Part shown: positions 12,301 to 24,122 of the stretch, in pieces
How the letters are laid out: each line of letters begins with the position of its first letter
Numbering within the stretch: the stretch's first letter is position 1
Assembly: GCA_018292915.2 (NCBI GenBank)
Contig: JACVVK020000191.1
Location: 361,001 to 425,000, forward strand
Source of the DNA: Batillaria attramentaria
Taxonomy: Eukaryota; Mollusca; Gastropoda; Batillariidae
Reading direction: 5' to 3'
Length of the DNA stretch: 64,000 nucleotides
Position numbers and translations under genes: made by a program
Notes under the pieces: model-generated
The model's input: the letters and a program-made list of their open reading frames with translations, nothing else
The model's database searches: none
What the model was told of the DNA's origin: nothing

Positions 12301-13530
12301 GGAACCAGGGGGGCAACGCTCCCCGGAAAAAAACACGAATTTTGCCAAATTTAAGAGCCAATTCTAGGCCTCTCATGGCACCTGAGAGCATTTGATAGCT
12401 ATTCTTATCTACCACATTTTCCCTTCAAATTTCAACCCTTAGACTAGCTATTATAGACCTCTTGTTGCTGCACACAAGTTTATCCAAATAATCATTGTGG
12501 AGAATCAAACTCTAAAATCCACACATTAAAAGACCTGTCAGTTTACTCTCAGAAACTGAGAAAGGTTCAGCATGGTTTAGGATGTGCCAAAGTGTAGTTT
12601 TTGAATAGCAAAGTGTATCTGTAATACAGTCGGACCCACTTAACAGGACGACACTTTATACAAATTTACAGTTGGCAAGTACACATTTTGATTTCAATGC
12701 TCCCCAAGATTTGTTTTTAAATACACTGAACTCTGTGTGAGTGATTCAGTTTAAGTGCTTCAGACAAAGCCGGACTGACTGAAACACTTTTTGAGAGACC
12801 AGAAACTTGAATTTATAGCCAAAGGTGGAAATCCGACAAAAGCACGGTGGAAGATCTTAAGCCCTGACTGTTAACTATATGGTTATCTTAATTAGTCCCT
12901 CCCCCAAATGAGATCACTAGTATTGATTTTTCGTATTGATTTTCGCCTTAAAATAGACTTCGGGAAAATCCGGTACTCGCAAGTCAGGTGTACCACGCGC
13001 ACGATCATTCTAGGCAAATTGTTGGTAACTTAATCGTCGTGTCTGGCCCTAAGAAACGATCCATAATGCATTTTTCTTTCAGCTGTTTTAGTTTTGCGTA
13101 AGAAAACACAACCGCTCAATGCTTTATCGACGCCGGTAAAGACTGAACGCATGGCTAGAGCCGGCTCTGGGAAAATCCGGCACGCGTACGCCCAAGTCGG
13201 ACGATCATCATACGCGTATTTTTGTAGCTAAAACGTCGCGTCTGCCCCTCAGAAACGATCCGTATTGTATTTTCTTTCTGTTGGTTTAATTATTCGATTT
13301 TAAAAAATCCAGATGAATGCTACATCGGCGCGAAGATCGCATGGATGCTAAGCTACCGCAAACTACGCAGTATGTGCAGCACGAGACCTTGCCGCCTGCA
13401 CGCCCCACCCGTTTCTTTTTCGCGATTTTGCGTTTACGAAAAGTGTTTCTACTTGAAGGCGAGGCCATTGCAACTTACTCCACCGAAGACGGTTTCGCGA
13501 AAGTTCCACCTAACGACAAATCGGAATTCC

Positions 13531-13563
<33 letters not shown>

Positions 13564-15272
13564 AAAAACAAAAAAAACAAAAACGAACATACGATTTTCT
13601 GCCAAATCGGAAATCTGAGTTTACGTAAAATTTCAAATCGGAAATCCGATCTGAATCGGAAATCTGGCACCCCTGCCAGAGACACTTTACTTGGCATGAT
13701 AATGGATAGTGATAAGAGCTTTACAAACATACTCTTGTGAATGACCTTGACCTGTGTCACAAGGGAGCCATGGAGGCTTCTGCCTCTCTAGTTCCTACTG
13801 ATTTTCGTCTTAAAATAGACTTCGGGAAAATCCGGTAATCGCAAGTCAGGTGTACCACAGCCCGCACACGATCATCCTAGGCAAAATGTTCTCAATCGTC
13901 GTGTCTGGCCCTGGGAAACGATCCGTAATGCATTTTCTTCTTCTTCTTTTTCTTTCTGCTGTTTTAGTTTTGCCTAAGAAAACACAACCGCTCAATGCTT
14001 TACTGACACCGGCAAAGAACGAATGGATGCGAGAGCCTCTGGGAAATCCGGTCCGCGTACGCCCAAGTCAGACGATCATCATATATGCGTATTTTTGTAG
14101 CTAAAACGTTTCGTCTGCCCCTCAGAAATGACATCCGTATTGAATTTTTCTTTCTGTTGGTTTAATTATTTGATTTAAAAAAATCCAGATGAATGCTTCA
14201 TCGGCGAGAAGATCGCATGGATGCTAACATTCGTGAAATGCAAAACGGTGACCGCGCGCTGGTCCTTGACGATTTTGATTGGCTGACTGACGAGATCGGA
14301 CAACAGCCATTGGCCAAACAAGTTTTCTTCTCATCCAGGTTTGATCATGCGATTATGCCGCACAGAAAATTACACGGAAAACTGTTTTTTCCCCTAAAAA
14401 ATATGGATTCCGTATTTTGGGTCGAGAAAAATACAAATTTCATGCCCCACACGGAACACTTTCACCCTTGCAACTGATGAATGTTTTATCGACATAAAGA
14501 TCGAATGGATGCGAGAGCCTCTGGCCAGTCTGGGAAAATCCAGTACTGTACACCAGCCCAAGTCGGGCGATCATCATGCGCATATTTTTGTAGCTAAAAC
14601 GTCATGTCTGCCCCTCAGGAACGATCCACATTGTATTTTTCTGTTAGTTTAATTACCCGAAAAAATCCCACTGAGTGCTTCATTGGCGCGAAAATCGCAT
14701 GGATGCTAACATTCGTGCAATGAACAGCAACCGCGCGCTGGTTGTTGGCGATTCTAATTGGCTGAGTGACGAGATAGGACGACAGCCATTGACCAAACAA
14801 GTTTTCTTCTCATCAGATTTCATACAAGCACGCACTAAAGGTGTTCTGGACCATCAAAAAATGGAAAATCCTGATGGTTCAATTAAGTGACTTTCATTGG
14901 GAATGTGTTTAGGCATGTAATGTACAGGATCATGTGTAGTAGTTCGGGTCATCTTTGCATGAGCTTTGAGTACCTCTCGTTTAAATGACCACCTGTCATT
15001 TACAACTGTTCCAATGGGTACATGGGTCCCCCAAAAAGTTCTACTGTAGTGTGTTTGGCATTGGAGAGAGCAAAATGTCTTCAATCAACAATAATGACTA
15101 CCAAAACAGCTTTTTTTTGTGTTACTCTTCTTAAATGGTAGACTGTATCAAAATAAATAATTTGTATTAAAACAAATTGAATAAACTGTAAAGATTATAC
15201 TCATAAATTTATACTCACAGTAATTTTTAGGAAATAGTTTGACTTCCATGTAGGCTTGTCTTCCTTGACCAT
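6375..15272 (-). CDS. RPLP0: 60S acidic ribosomal protein P0
   Basis: P0 is the stalk-base protein of the large ribosomal subunit; it binds 28S rRNA and anchors P1/P2 dimers at the GTPase centre. Nine coding exons, all GT-AG and in phase: 15272-15219, 9595-9496, 9305-9230, 8600-8513, 8299-8153, 7696-7588, 7218-7142, 6917-6777, 6530-6375. They give 315 residues (human 317). Hallmarks are the start [16 protein letters not shown], then [74 protein letters not shown] and [15 protein letters not shown]. The tail is an alanine-rich hinge followed by [16 protein letters not shown], the P-protein C terminus that contacts translational GTPases. Intron 1 (5.6 kb) is filled with repeats. Intron 3 carries a tandem duplication and intron 5 a perfect palindrome. 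Confidence 0.97.
7873..7976. repeat. 104-bp perfect palindrome in RPLP0 intron 5
   Basis: Two 52-bp arms are exact reverse complements with no spacer; the centre is (TA)n. The left arm begins ACTTCAGAAAAGTTTGCAAT and the right arm ends with its complement. It is followed by another (TA)n run. Confidence 0.95.
8757..8823 (-). mobile_element. 5'-truncated SINE-C fragment in RPLP0 intron 3
   Basis: The reverse complement matches the 3' half of the full SINE at 34165-34352, including GTCTTTGATA, a GTGGATAAAGGACGTTAAAC-like stretch and the terminal ACCCACCC tail. The tRNA-like head is missing. Confidence 0.7.
8800..9255. repeat. Tandem duplication spanning RPLP0 exon 3 end
   Basis: Two direct units, about 8800-9020 and 9021-9255, are closely similar; both contain GATGCCGCTTTTACTCACTA and GCAGGATTGGTGTCC. 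One breakpoint lies inside exon 3 and the other inside the SINE-C fragment. The result is a decoy partial exon at about 8996-9020 with its own GTAAGT donor, downstream of the real exon 3 donor at 9229. Confidence 0.85.
9776..10169 (+). mobile_element. tRNA-derived SINE-A, full copy
   Basis: The head at about 9779-9850 has Pol III boxes: TGGTCTAGTGGTTAAGAG (box A) and GGGTTCGAGTCCC (box B). It does not fold as a true tRNA, because the acceptor ends do not pair. The body contains a C17 run (from about 9927) and the conserved segment AGCTGAGCTGACCCTTC through GGTTCAGTTC, ending in ATTATTATTATTAAG. Partial copies with the same body are at 19211-19390 and 58334-58523. Confidence 0.8.
10330..11177 (+). 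repeat. Repeat R1, outer copy
   Basis: A dispersed repeat within RPLP0 intron 1. It shares many blocks with 12335-12935, for example GCTATTACAGACCTCTTGTT, GTGGAAGATCTTAAGCCC and the 3' end ACTAGTATTGATTTTT. It is interrupted on its right by the HINE-like element at 11178. In the inner copy the same point reads on into repeat R2. Confidence 0.75.
11178..13791 (+). mobile_element. HINE-like (Helentron-type) element, copy 1, with inner insertion
   Basis: It begins GGCTCCCTTGTGTAACAATG and ends with the inverted counterpart CACAAGGGAGCC, then hairpin GAGGC-TTCT-GCCTC and CTCTAG. Flanking bases are T on both sides. The interior is made of divergent ~145-bp repeats, each with TGACCTTGA facing AAGGTCAAGGTCA. 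Element sequence is broken at about 12048-13668 by an insertion that itself contains R1 and R2. Confidence 0.75.
12049..13668 (+). repeat. R1+R2 insertion nested in HINE-like copy 1
   Basis: Comparison with the uninterrupted HINE-like copy at 37161-38252 defines this as inserted DNA. It starts with a long G-rich run (12054-12080), then a GC-rich block, R1 at 12335-12935, R2 units at about 12945-13345, a C21/A-rich tract near 13530-13560 and TCGGAAATC repeats ending ATCTGGCACCCCTGCC. A 90-bp block containing AAGTGTTTCTA and AGGCCATTGCAACTT-like sequence occurs at both 12112-12195 and 13395-13480 as a direct repeat. Confidence 0.65.
12945..14720 (+). repeat. R2 repeats, ~185-bp units
   Basis: Diverged units start at about 12965, 13168, 13826, 14040 and 14535. 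Each has GGGAAAATCCGG or a variant, a CGATCATC block, CGTGTCTG-CCCTCAGAAACGATCC, then TTTCTTTCTGTTGGTTTAAT and a GAATGCTTCATCGGCG-like end. The first two are in the inner R1+R2 copy; the rest follow the end of HINE-like copy 1 and belong to the outer copy. ORF fragments around MDANIR occur at 14217 and 14699 but are not supported as genes. Confidence 0.7.
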
Positions 15273-16202
15273 CTTTGTGGAGCAGGGATTGCACTGAGCA
15301 GTTTAAAGACAAGTTAAATCTGCAACATGACCATGAAATAGCACTCACTTGCAGTTGAAAGTATCCGGCATAACTCATTCAGGCACTCAAAAAGACCAGC
15401 ATTGGTCAGGAGGGAAAACCTGCACCAGTGCACAGTTCAAGCTGTACTGACCTTTGCCAGCAGATGGACAAACTTGAACTACTGCTAACAAATCACACGC
15501 TATCATTATTGGATGAAAAAATCTGGAACCTTCAATTGCAAAAAATTAATGTCAAGCTATTTCTGCAGTGTGGTGAAAGCACTCAGCACTGCACTCTACA
15601 ATACGTGTAGAAGGGGAAGGGGAGAGGGATAGTGAGTCTGAGAGAGAGGGAACGGGCTGGATGGAGGGAGGGCGTATGGGGGACAGACGGTCAACCGACT
15701 AAAGCCGGCATCGCAGGTCATCATCATCATCATTAGCTTGCTTTACGTCCTATGGCTTTTGGCCCTTAAGGACAAGTTGTTCCTGGCGTGTGTCTTTGGC
15801 TGCTTGGCTAGGCGAGTGTCTTTGGGGTGTGTGAGGGCTGCTTTGCTAAGTTTTGGGCAACGTCAGAGGGTCTCTGCTTGGCTTTCGAATGCCTGGTCTG
15901 GGTTTGTTTTTCAGTGCCTCAGATCGCAGGTCACAGTTGTAAATAAATTTATCTGATTTTTCTCGCTCGACCACTTTGTCAGTTCGCCATTTCCCTCGTA
16001 TGGATCAATAGTCGCACGAGGCCACGTGGGTGGGAAGTGGACTTCGCGAAGTACTGGTGTTTAGAGCGACAATCGTCATAGGAAACTTACCAAAACTACC
16101 GTAAAACGACAACCTAACTCTTCTTTCGACAAAACACGCGTAAATTTGCGTAAAGATTATTGAATTATGGTCAAAATTACCAGACGACGAGCAGTACCAT
16201 AC

Positions 16203-16233
16203 CTTTGCAGCGGAAGTGGCGTCGCAAGGAAAG
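16203..16233 (-). promoter_or_regulatory. RPLP0 noncoding leader exon with TOP-like start
   Basis: On the minus strand the sequence reads CTTTCCTTGCGACGCC and ends in GCAAAG followed by GTATGG, a usable donor. A C followed by pyrimidines is the 5' TOP signature that places ribosomal-protein mRNAs under growth control. A palindromic E-box CACGTG lies at 16236-16241, just upstream. Animal P0 genes usually have a noncoding first exon. The matching acceptor is ambiguous: the AG directly before the ATG, or GCTCAG or TTGCAG within about 50 nt upstream. Confidence 0.55.
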
Positions 16234-16719
16234 AACACGTGACTTTCATAATCGAATAACTGCAACCTGCCGGAAGGCGGATACATGGCGTTAATACTGA
16301 GACATGCATAGGTTAACATACCAATTTCGTTAGAAACTTAACTACAGCCAACAGCACATTTTGGTACAGATGAGGGGAATGAACTCTGTGTGTGTTCTTG
16401 TGTGTCTCTGTTTGATGAGGTCTTGGCGGGGGAACAGAAACATGATTAGTACCGGCACTTATTCACGGATGTGTGGTGCGTTTGGTGTTGCAGTCACAAA
16501 CAGTGGATATATTCAATTCTAATGAAATCTTTTGTAAATATTTTGAGGGGCAATAAACATTAAATGCTGCTGTCCTATGCATTTTTAACTGGCATATACA
16601 TCAGAGATATACATAACATTTACTTCAATGTGAAGACTTTGGAAAGGTACAGTACAAATAATCGGTCAAATTCATGTAAGCCTCAAATGGCAGTACTTGT
16701 TCATTAGTTGTTTTTCATT

Positions 16720-17016
16720 TATACTCTTTATTATCCCATTGCTGGGAAATTCAGGTTGCTCCCCCAGAGGGAGCTCGTCGCCATAGTACAGTACCACCCT
16801 GGTATATACACGTGATCGTTTTCCATTTTGCGTCCCCTCCCGTTAGGAATGGGATCTTTAACCTGGCTGCACATTAGTCTTGATATCATGTGTGTGTGTG
16901 TGGGCGCAAGGTGATTTGACTCAATTTGGAAAGGAAAAATCCTACCAAATTCCTGCCCATGAGGGATTCAAACTGAAGTCAGATACCCTAACCACTAGAC
17001 CAAATCCCCTGTCCAG
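16720..17016 (-). mobile_element. tRNA-derived SINE-B
   Basis: The minus-strand head reads GGGGATTTGGTCTAGTGGTT (box A) and AGTTTGAATCCC (box B). The body includes GGCAGGAATTTGGTAGG and a GGGAGCAACC block, ending near GGGATAATAAAG. It sits between the divergent RPLP0 and MGSGSS genes. Confidence 0.7.
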
Positions 17017-17534
17017 AATTGATCATCGTGCTAACACTAACAGCTTTCCTTATTTTGGAATAGTTTCTGGCTGCTTTACACATGAGAAGTGAATTGCCAT
17101 ACCCAGTTAAATTCTCACTGAAACTGTTGCATATTTCGTCATAAGCGTGTAATGGCGTGTCGGGTGTGCGCGAGTGCGAGATTTGATTCCCACGTGAACT
17201 ACAGATCTGCAAGGCAGAACGCCATTTGAAGGCGAAGCAGTGTGGTGTAAATAGACGCTGTGTGCCCATCGAAGCATTCTCCACCGCAGGAAATGTACAA
17301 CGCCTTCTCGAGCAAAAGGGAGAGTGACACATTTTAGAGGCGGAGAAGGTACGGAATATCAGGGGAAGCTACCACACGCACTTCCGCTTGAGAAGTCACC
17401 CTTCGAAGTCGTCGCACCGAGTTGACGAGCAGCCAAGAAAATGGGACGATTATTCAGAATAGAGTTGCGTGGTGCTTTTTAATTCGTGACTTACAGCAAA
17501 TTCTTCGAAATGTGATGTATCTTTACCAGTGATA

Positions 17535-20500
17535 ATGGGTTCGGGTTCAAGCAAGGAAGAAAACACCCAAAAGAAACCTGTTGCTAATGTAAATAAACCT
17601 TCCAACGTTAACAACAACTTGAGTAACAGCCAGGATGAACGGAAACCTGTAGAGCCCGCGCACCATTCACCGAGCAAGCAGGTGGTAGGAACGGGAAAAA
17701 AGAGCCCAGTTTCGGAATCAAGAAATGTTTCTGTGGTAAATACAACGAAGTCAGACTGGAAAATTGGTGTTGGGGCAGAGTCGGACGATGAAGATGACTT
17801 GGACGAGGTTCTGCGGATTCCAACCAAACCTACCATCGACAGGAAGGCACCACAGCCTTCACAGCAGCCGGCGACACAGACCACGGACTATCCAGAGACT
17901 TATGCACAACGCAAACAGCGCGAACAGTACACACTGAATCAACAGCTATTGCTCAGACAGAAAACCATTTACAGAAACACTAATGACTGGCAGAATGAGG
18001 ATGAGGTGTGTTAATTACTGTAGAGAGTACACAGTTTGTTGCTAGTATTGTTGCTACTACAGTGTATAACTGTTCGTGGTTACCTTCTGAGTCAGTCTTG
18101 GGTACCTAGTTCACTTAGGTTGGCCCAAGATTATTATGTTTAGCAATCTTACGTATTTGGTACTGATGTTTCTGTACCACGTACAATGCGGTCAGTTCGA
18201 CTTATTCTACAACTTCCCCTTATGTTGTTTGCATTCTCCTTTGGTTCTCATGACGAAATGTGAGATGCAAAACTTCTGCCATTGAGAAGACTGTCAGAGG
18301 TGTCATGAAATTATAAAAAGTGTGTCAAGTAGCCTACACATAACAGGTTTGGCTGGGACAAAGGTGATGTACTTTGAGATGACCCAGTCCACCTTGGCAT
18401 CACTAGTCGCAGGTTTCCTGCATCTATGGTCTTACTGCTAGAGAAGTGTCTCAAGACCTGTTAGAAGCTTCAACAGTGTTCCTACACATATTTGGCCTCA
18501 TGCTCTCTACTTTCTTCATTGTGGATTACTCTAAGTAAATCCTCTAACATCACAAAAACTTGGTATTTGCAGCATACATGTAATTGCTCATTCTGTGTAT
18601 ATATTACATGTATTAGCACAAGCAATTCTTTTTCTGCAGGATGATCATACTGGGGGTTTTGATGCATCTAAGTTCCGAAAAGCAAATCAAGGCGTTCAGG
18701 TAAATTTTATTACTTTTTTTTTTAAAGTATTATTTGATCAGATTTTGGTCCAATATACCAGGGCCTGCATCTTGTGAAATAGGTTTTTCTCCCTGTCCTA
18801 CACATGTCCCTTGTGATTAAAGATCAAGGTGGGTGTGAGGTGAGGAACTTTTGTTCCCTGCCATTAGTGTGCTATTTTAAATGGGGCTAATGCTACTAAT
18901 TTTACAGTCACTGTTTTGGGGGTATCCACTATCACACTTCCTACACACCTGGACAGTGACGGCATCTGTGTTGCTAGCTCTGAGCCAATAGAAGCGTACC
19001 TTTATGACACAGCGACCACACTGAGTGCTTCAATAGTGTAAACACAATGTTTGACCGCTTCTGCAAAGTGTAAACAATATTGTATCGCATCAAGAACTGT
19101 ACTAATGATCAAGATTGAGCATTTCAAGCATACAGGCGCTCTCACGAGCGCAACTGTTCCAAAACATAAGCTGTCTCTAAGTAAATCCTGTAAGTTGGCT
19201 CAGCAAACATGGAATTCTGAAATTTTAAATAGCTGAGCTGACCCTTCGCACCACGTGATTGTAATGTGTTTATGTCCAGTGTGTGAGAGAAAGCGTGTGA
19301 TTCACGTGAGCGTGCGTGTTGGGTTCAGTTCGCGGCGCTTTGAGCATGAAATTAAGTAAAGCACCTTTTCAATACTCATTATTATTATTAGTCCGTTTAA
19401 GCACTAATAACACTGTTTATTTTTATTGCAGCAGCATACAAAGAATGCAATTTTTACTACTAAACCAGGTAAGCATTAGAACTCTTAACTTGTCCTTTGC
19501 ATTTTCATTTCATTACTTAAAATGTGGTTACCACTGACTAAAGGTCAGTATCAAGCTGAACTGATGGGTAGTTTGGTGCCCTTGTGTTTGACCAACACTT
19601 GCTTTGATTAACATTCTACCAATTTTGTTTTGCTTATTTGCATCTGGCACGACTGCAATACAGGATGAAAACTCAAAAGCCCGATCACTGGCTTTGTGCA
19701 TTTTCCGTTTGCTCTCAGTAGCTCCGATAGGAAATTGCGTATTTTGCCATCATCACTTGTAAACTGAACTCTCTTTCTACTTCGTGATGAAAATCTTTTT
19801 TATGAGCTACAAAATATTGTAGTCTGTAGGTACATTCTTTGTCAAGTTGATAAAGATGGGGTCGTACTTGCTTTATTTGTTGGTTTGTGGCCTACAGATG
19901 TGGAGACAAGCTATTCACATGACCAAGGAGAACTGGATGAGATGGACATCAGGCCCACGCAGAACACCAAGTAAGCACTTCTGTTTGTCTACTGTAGAAA
20001 CGTTCAGCCTTTCCTTTGCAAGTCCACATATAGACGGATTCAAGAGTCACCGTTTTCAGCAGTGTGGGAATCACAGGGAAGCCGTTGTATACACATCATT
20101 TGTGACATATCGCATTGCGGTGTGGGTTTCCCTTCCGTTAAAACCGCGTGGGTTTGAAAGATGTCGGTTTGCCAGTTTTGCATCCCTGTTTATCGTAAGT
20201 TTAGGTGTTTGTATCAACAAGATGGCGACACGATCATTACGTAATGGGGATAATAATCAAATTTTGTTTGATATTCGGGGGACTGGTGCAGAAAGTGAAG
20301 ATTGTGGCAAGATAGGTAGATTTGGACAGCGGTTTTCCTGTTACCATCCGACATGTAGAAGAGTTGGAAGAAAATGACTGATGATGGGAACGAGGTGATC
20401 GATCAGTGCTGATCGAGTTCCAGTGGGGTGGCAGATGTGTACTGTGAGGGGAGGCCAGGAAAGTCGGAGAGGGGCGAGTAGAGGCAGTACTGGGAGGTAA

Positions 20501-22768
20501 CGGAGTGAACTTAGAGGGAGTGCTGCATTAGATCTGAATCTCACGGCTGTTTGGATAAACACATATACAGACAGTAACCAGTCTACGAAGGTGAGAATGG
20601 TCCTGCTGCATTTCCCCCTGCTGACTGTGACATGATAGGCTTTTAGTACAGGGTGTGTATATTCTTTTCCCTGGACTTTGTCATGTTGTTGCAGAGCACT
20701 GAACAAACCTGTATGCTAGACACTGGTGCAGCAGGACGGGTGGAGGGCCGAAAAGCAGGGCACACTGTGTATTTTGCTGTGTCGCATGTGCTCAGTGGTC
20801 TATACATAGGTGTTTCAAGTATGATCTTAGGCAGTGTGGGAATAGAGCTCGTGAACGACATCCCAGCAGCTATTTCAGAAAGCCTGCAGTACAAGTCAGT
20901 TGCATACCGAAGTGTTCTGTGTGTGTTTGAACAATCTGTGAAATAATATGTAAGGTCCGTACAAATGAGGACTAAACAGAAACCATGCACAGCATCACAA
21001 AATGTTTTATCTGACTTGCAGGGTAAATCTGCACAATGGTTGATAAAATGTACATGACAAGGTTCAACTTTTATTTTCACTGCTTCAGGATCAATATTTC
21101 CATAAAACTGGTGTGCAAATATGCTTTGAAAATCAAACATGAGGCTAGAAAAAGATGAATGATCTCCTTTCAGGATAGTTATCTCCCCGTTTGCATTCTG
21201 TATTCAATATTCTTTCAGATATTATACAGTTATTAATATAAAAAATGGGAGGTTTGTGTACTGTAAGCCTAAACCTGATTGTACCCAAATAGTTCTGCAA
21301 CGGAAAGGGTTAAGGATCGCTCAAGTTATATGTCAAGGAATGTCAACAGAACTCCTTGCACACTGCACTTTAACACTAGTTCTGCTGAAAACGTTATTTT
21401 AGCAAGTTTAATCATGCTCATAGATCAATGTGAAAAGGCCTAATCAGAGCCTAGATCCAGTAGACTTGACTATTTCTTTTGTCGTAAAAAGTGATATTTT
21501 CATTCTGAAAAGGCATCAGGCACCTCTGGTCTAGTTTGGTACTCTGGTCTAGTTTGTACCAGCCTCGTTTCACAGAATCATTACCCACAGTACGCCAAAA
21601 TTGACATCTGTGTTGGCCAAGTGTATGGAAAAGGTTGTGCGTACTCACCTGTTGAACAATCTTTCTGGGCAACTTGACCCGCTTCAGTTCGCCTATAAGG
21701 CTCACAGAGGAGTGGAGGATGCTTGTCTGACGTTGTTTAACCTTGTTACTAAGCATCTTGAGGACTCAAAATCGTACATCCGGGTACTTTTCATAGATGT
21801 TTCTAGTGCTTTTAATACTGTGGAACCGCTTGTGCTTTTAAAACGGTTAGTTGATTTTAATGTCAATTCTAACATTGTACTGTGGGTGCGTGACGTTTTG
21901 AAGGACAGGCCGCAGAGGGTGAGGGTCAGTGGTGTCTTGTCCGACGAACTGGTGCTGAATTCCTGATGTCCACAGGGTTGTTGCCTTTCGCCAACAATGT
22001 TCTCCATCTATACCGACCATATGCGCTCCAATACTGATGTAACCTGTTTGTTAAAGTTTGCCGATGACATGGCTTTAGTTGGCATGTTAAAAGACGAAGA
22101 CTCCCTTGCCAGTTATTTTTCACTGATTGGTATGGTAGCTAGCTGGTGTACAGAGAGCTTCCTTCAGTTAAATGTGCAAAAAACAAAAGAACTTGTGATC
22201 GACCAAAGAAGAGACTGTGATCTTCCCTTCCAGCCGGTCATTGTGAACGACCACCCTGTGGAGTAGAGCTGCCGCGGTTAACCGGTTTACCGGTTTTAAC
22301 CGGTTCCCATTTGAACCGGTTCGCCGAACCGGTTCGAGTTGCCGCGAACCGGTGTTTTGGTCATAGTACACGTACTAAAGTTACTTAAGTCTTCTTTTTT
22401 CTTCTAATTTCTTCTTGGCGGCCGCTGGAATTCTTGTAACGTATCTGCAGATCTTGTAGTCTCGTCTGTATCCTACTCTGTAACCTAAGCTGGGGTTGGG
22501 GGAGGAGGAGGAGTGGGGGGGGGGGGGGGGGGGGTAATGTTGTTGACATTTTTTCCGCATTGATGTGAAACTGCTGGTTGGGTTATGGGTGTGAAAGGGA
22601 CTAAGAAACTAAGAAGGGGTCAACTCTGTAATTTTGCACTCTGTCAAATTTAGTCTTCCAGGGTGGGGCTGCAGCGAGATATGATTGATATTTGATAAGT
22701 TGTTATGACGCAATTACCGAAGAACACAGAAACTGAAAGGAAAGCGAAACGATTTCCTAGAATTGTGC

Positions 22769-22800
<32 letters not shown>

Positions 22801-24075
22801 AGTTTTTTTTTAATTAAATTATTTCGCGTTCAGTAGGATTAGTGGATGCTGTATACGGCTTTTATTTTCTAACTTTTATATTGATGTAAATTTTTATTTC
22901 ACGTTTGTTTCAAGTATTACTAGTGGATGCTATGTTAGTAAGGAAATTTAGAACTTTTATTTTAGGAAAAAAAACCCTTTAATTTCACATTTAGGCCCAA
23001 GCCCTCTAGAGCAGAGGACTTAAAATATGAATTATGGGCTGAAGTAAGTTTATATTTTGGGTAGGAATTATGGTCAGGTTGCGTTTGAGAAGTTTTTGTT
23101 CAAGAAAATACAGCAAAGTGGTCAAAACTTTAGATTTGCTTTCTTTCTTTCTTTCCTGCCTTCTTTCTTTCTTCGTCCTCTTCTTCTTCTTCTCCTCCTC
23201 CTCCTTCTTCTTCTTACAAGTTCTCCTTCTTCTTCTCCTCCTCCTCCTTCTTCTCCTTACAAGTTCTTCTTCTTCTTCTCCTCCTCCTCCTTCTTCTTCT
23301 CCTTACAAGTTCCTCTTCTCCTCCTCCTCCTCCTTCTTCTTACAAGTTCTTCTTCTTCTTCTTCTCATCCTCCTCCTCCTCCCCTCCTTCTTCTCTTCCT
23401 TACAAGTTCTTCTTCTTCTTCTCCTCCTCCTTCTTCTTCTCCTTACAAGTTCTTCTTCTTCTTCTCATCCTCCTCCTCCTTCTTCTTACAAGTTCTTCTT
23501 CTCCTCCTCCTCCTTCTTCTTACAAGTTCTTCTTCTTCTCATCCTCCTCCTCGTCCTTCTTTTCCTTACAAGTTCTTCTTCTTCTTCTCCTCCTCCTTCT
23601 TCTTCTCCTTACAAGTTCTTCTTCTTCTCCTCCTCCTTCTTCTTCTCCTTACAAGTTCTTCTTCTTCTTCTTCTTCTTCTCCTCCTCCTCCTCCTTCTTC
23701 TTACAAGTTCTTCTTCTTCTTCTTCTCCTCCTCCTCCTTCTTCTCCTTACAAGTTCTTCTTCTTCTTCTCCTCCTCCTCCTCCTTCTTCTTACAAGTTCT
23801 TCTTCTTCTTCTTCTCATCCTCCTCCTCCTTCTTCTTACAAGTTCTTCTTCTTCTTCTCCTCCTCCTCCTCCTTCTTCTCCTTACAAGTTCTTCTTCTTC
23901 TTCTCCTCCTCCTTCTTCTTCTCCTTACAAGTTCTTCTTCTTCTTCTTCTTTTCATCCTCCTCCTCCTCTTTTTTTCTTGTCTGTTTGTTCGTTTTGTGT
24001 GTTTGTTTGTTTAGCCAGGATTTATTTTTGACGACTAGCGATCAGTTTACTGCAGCCTGATCGCTGATGCACTTG

Positions 24076-24122
<47 letters not shown>

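Noticed and set aside
14193..14890. Small gene encoding MDANIR-type proteins
   Set aside because: The frames lie in R2 repeat units that recur nearby with stops and shifts, and no splice structure supports them.
20653..20946. Extra coding exon of the MGSGSS gene
   Set aside because: The join from 19970 to 25511 is in phase and gives a natural C terminus; this ORF lacks a fitting donor and its sequence is unlike its neighbours.
23057..24031. Two overlapping ORFs over 300 codons, rich in Leu/Ser/Phe and Pro
   Set aside because: They are translations of the CTT/CTC minisatellite, not a membrane protein.
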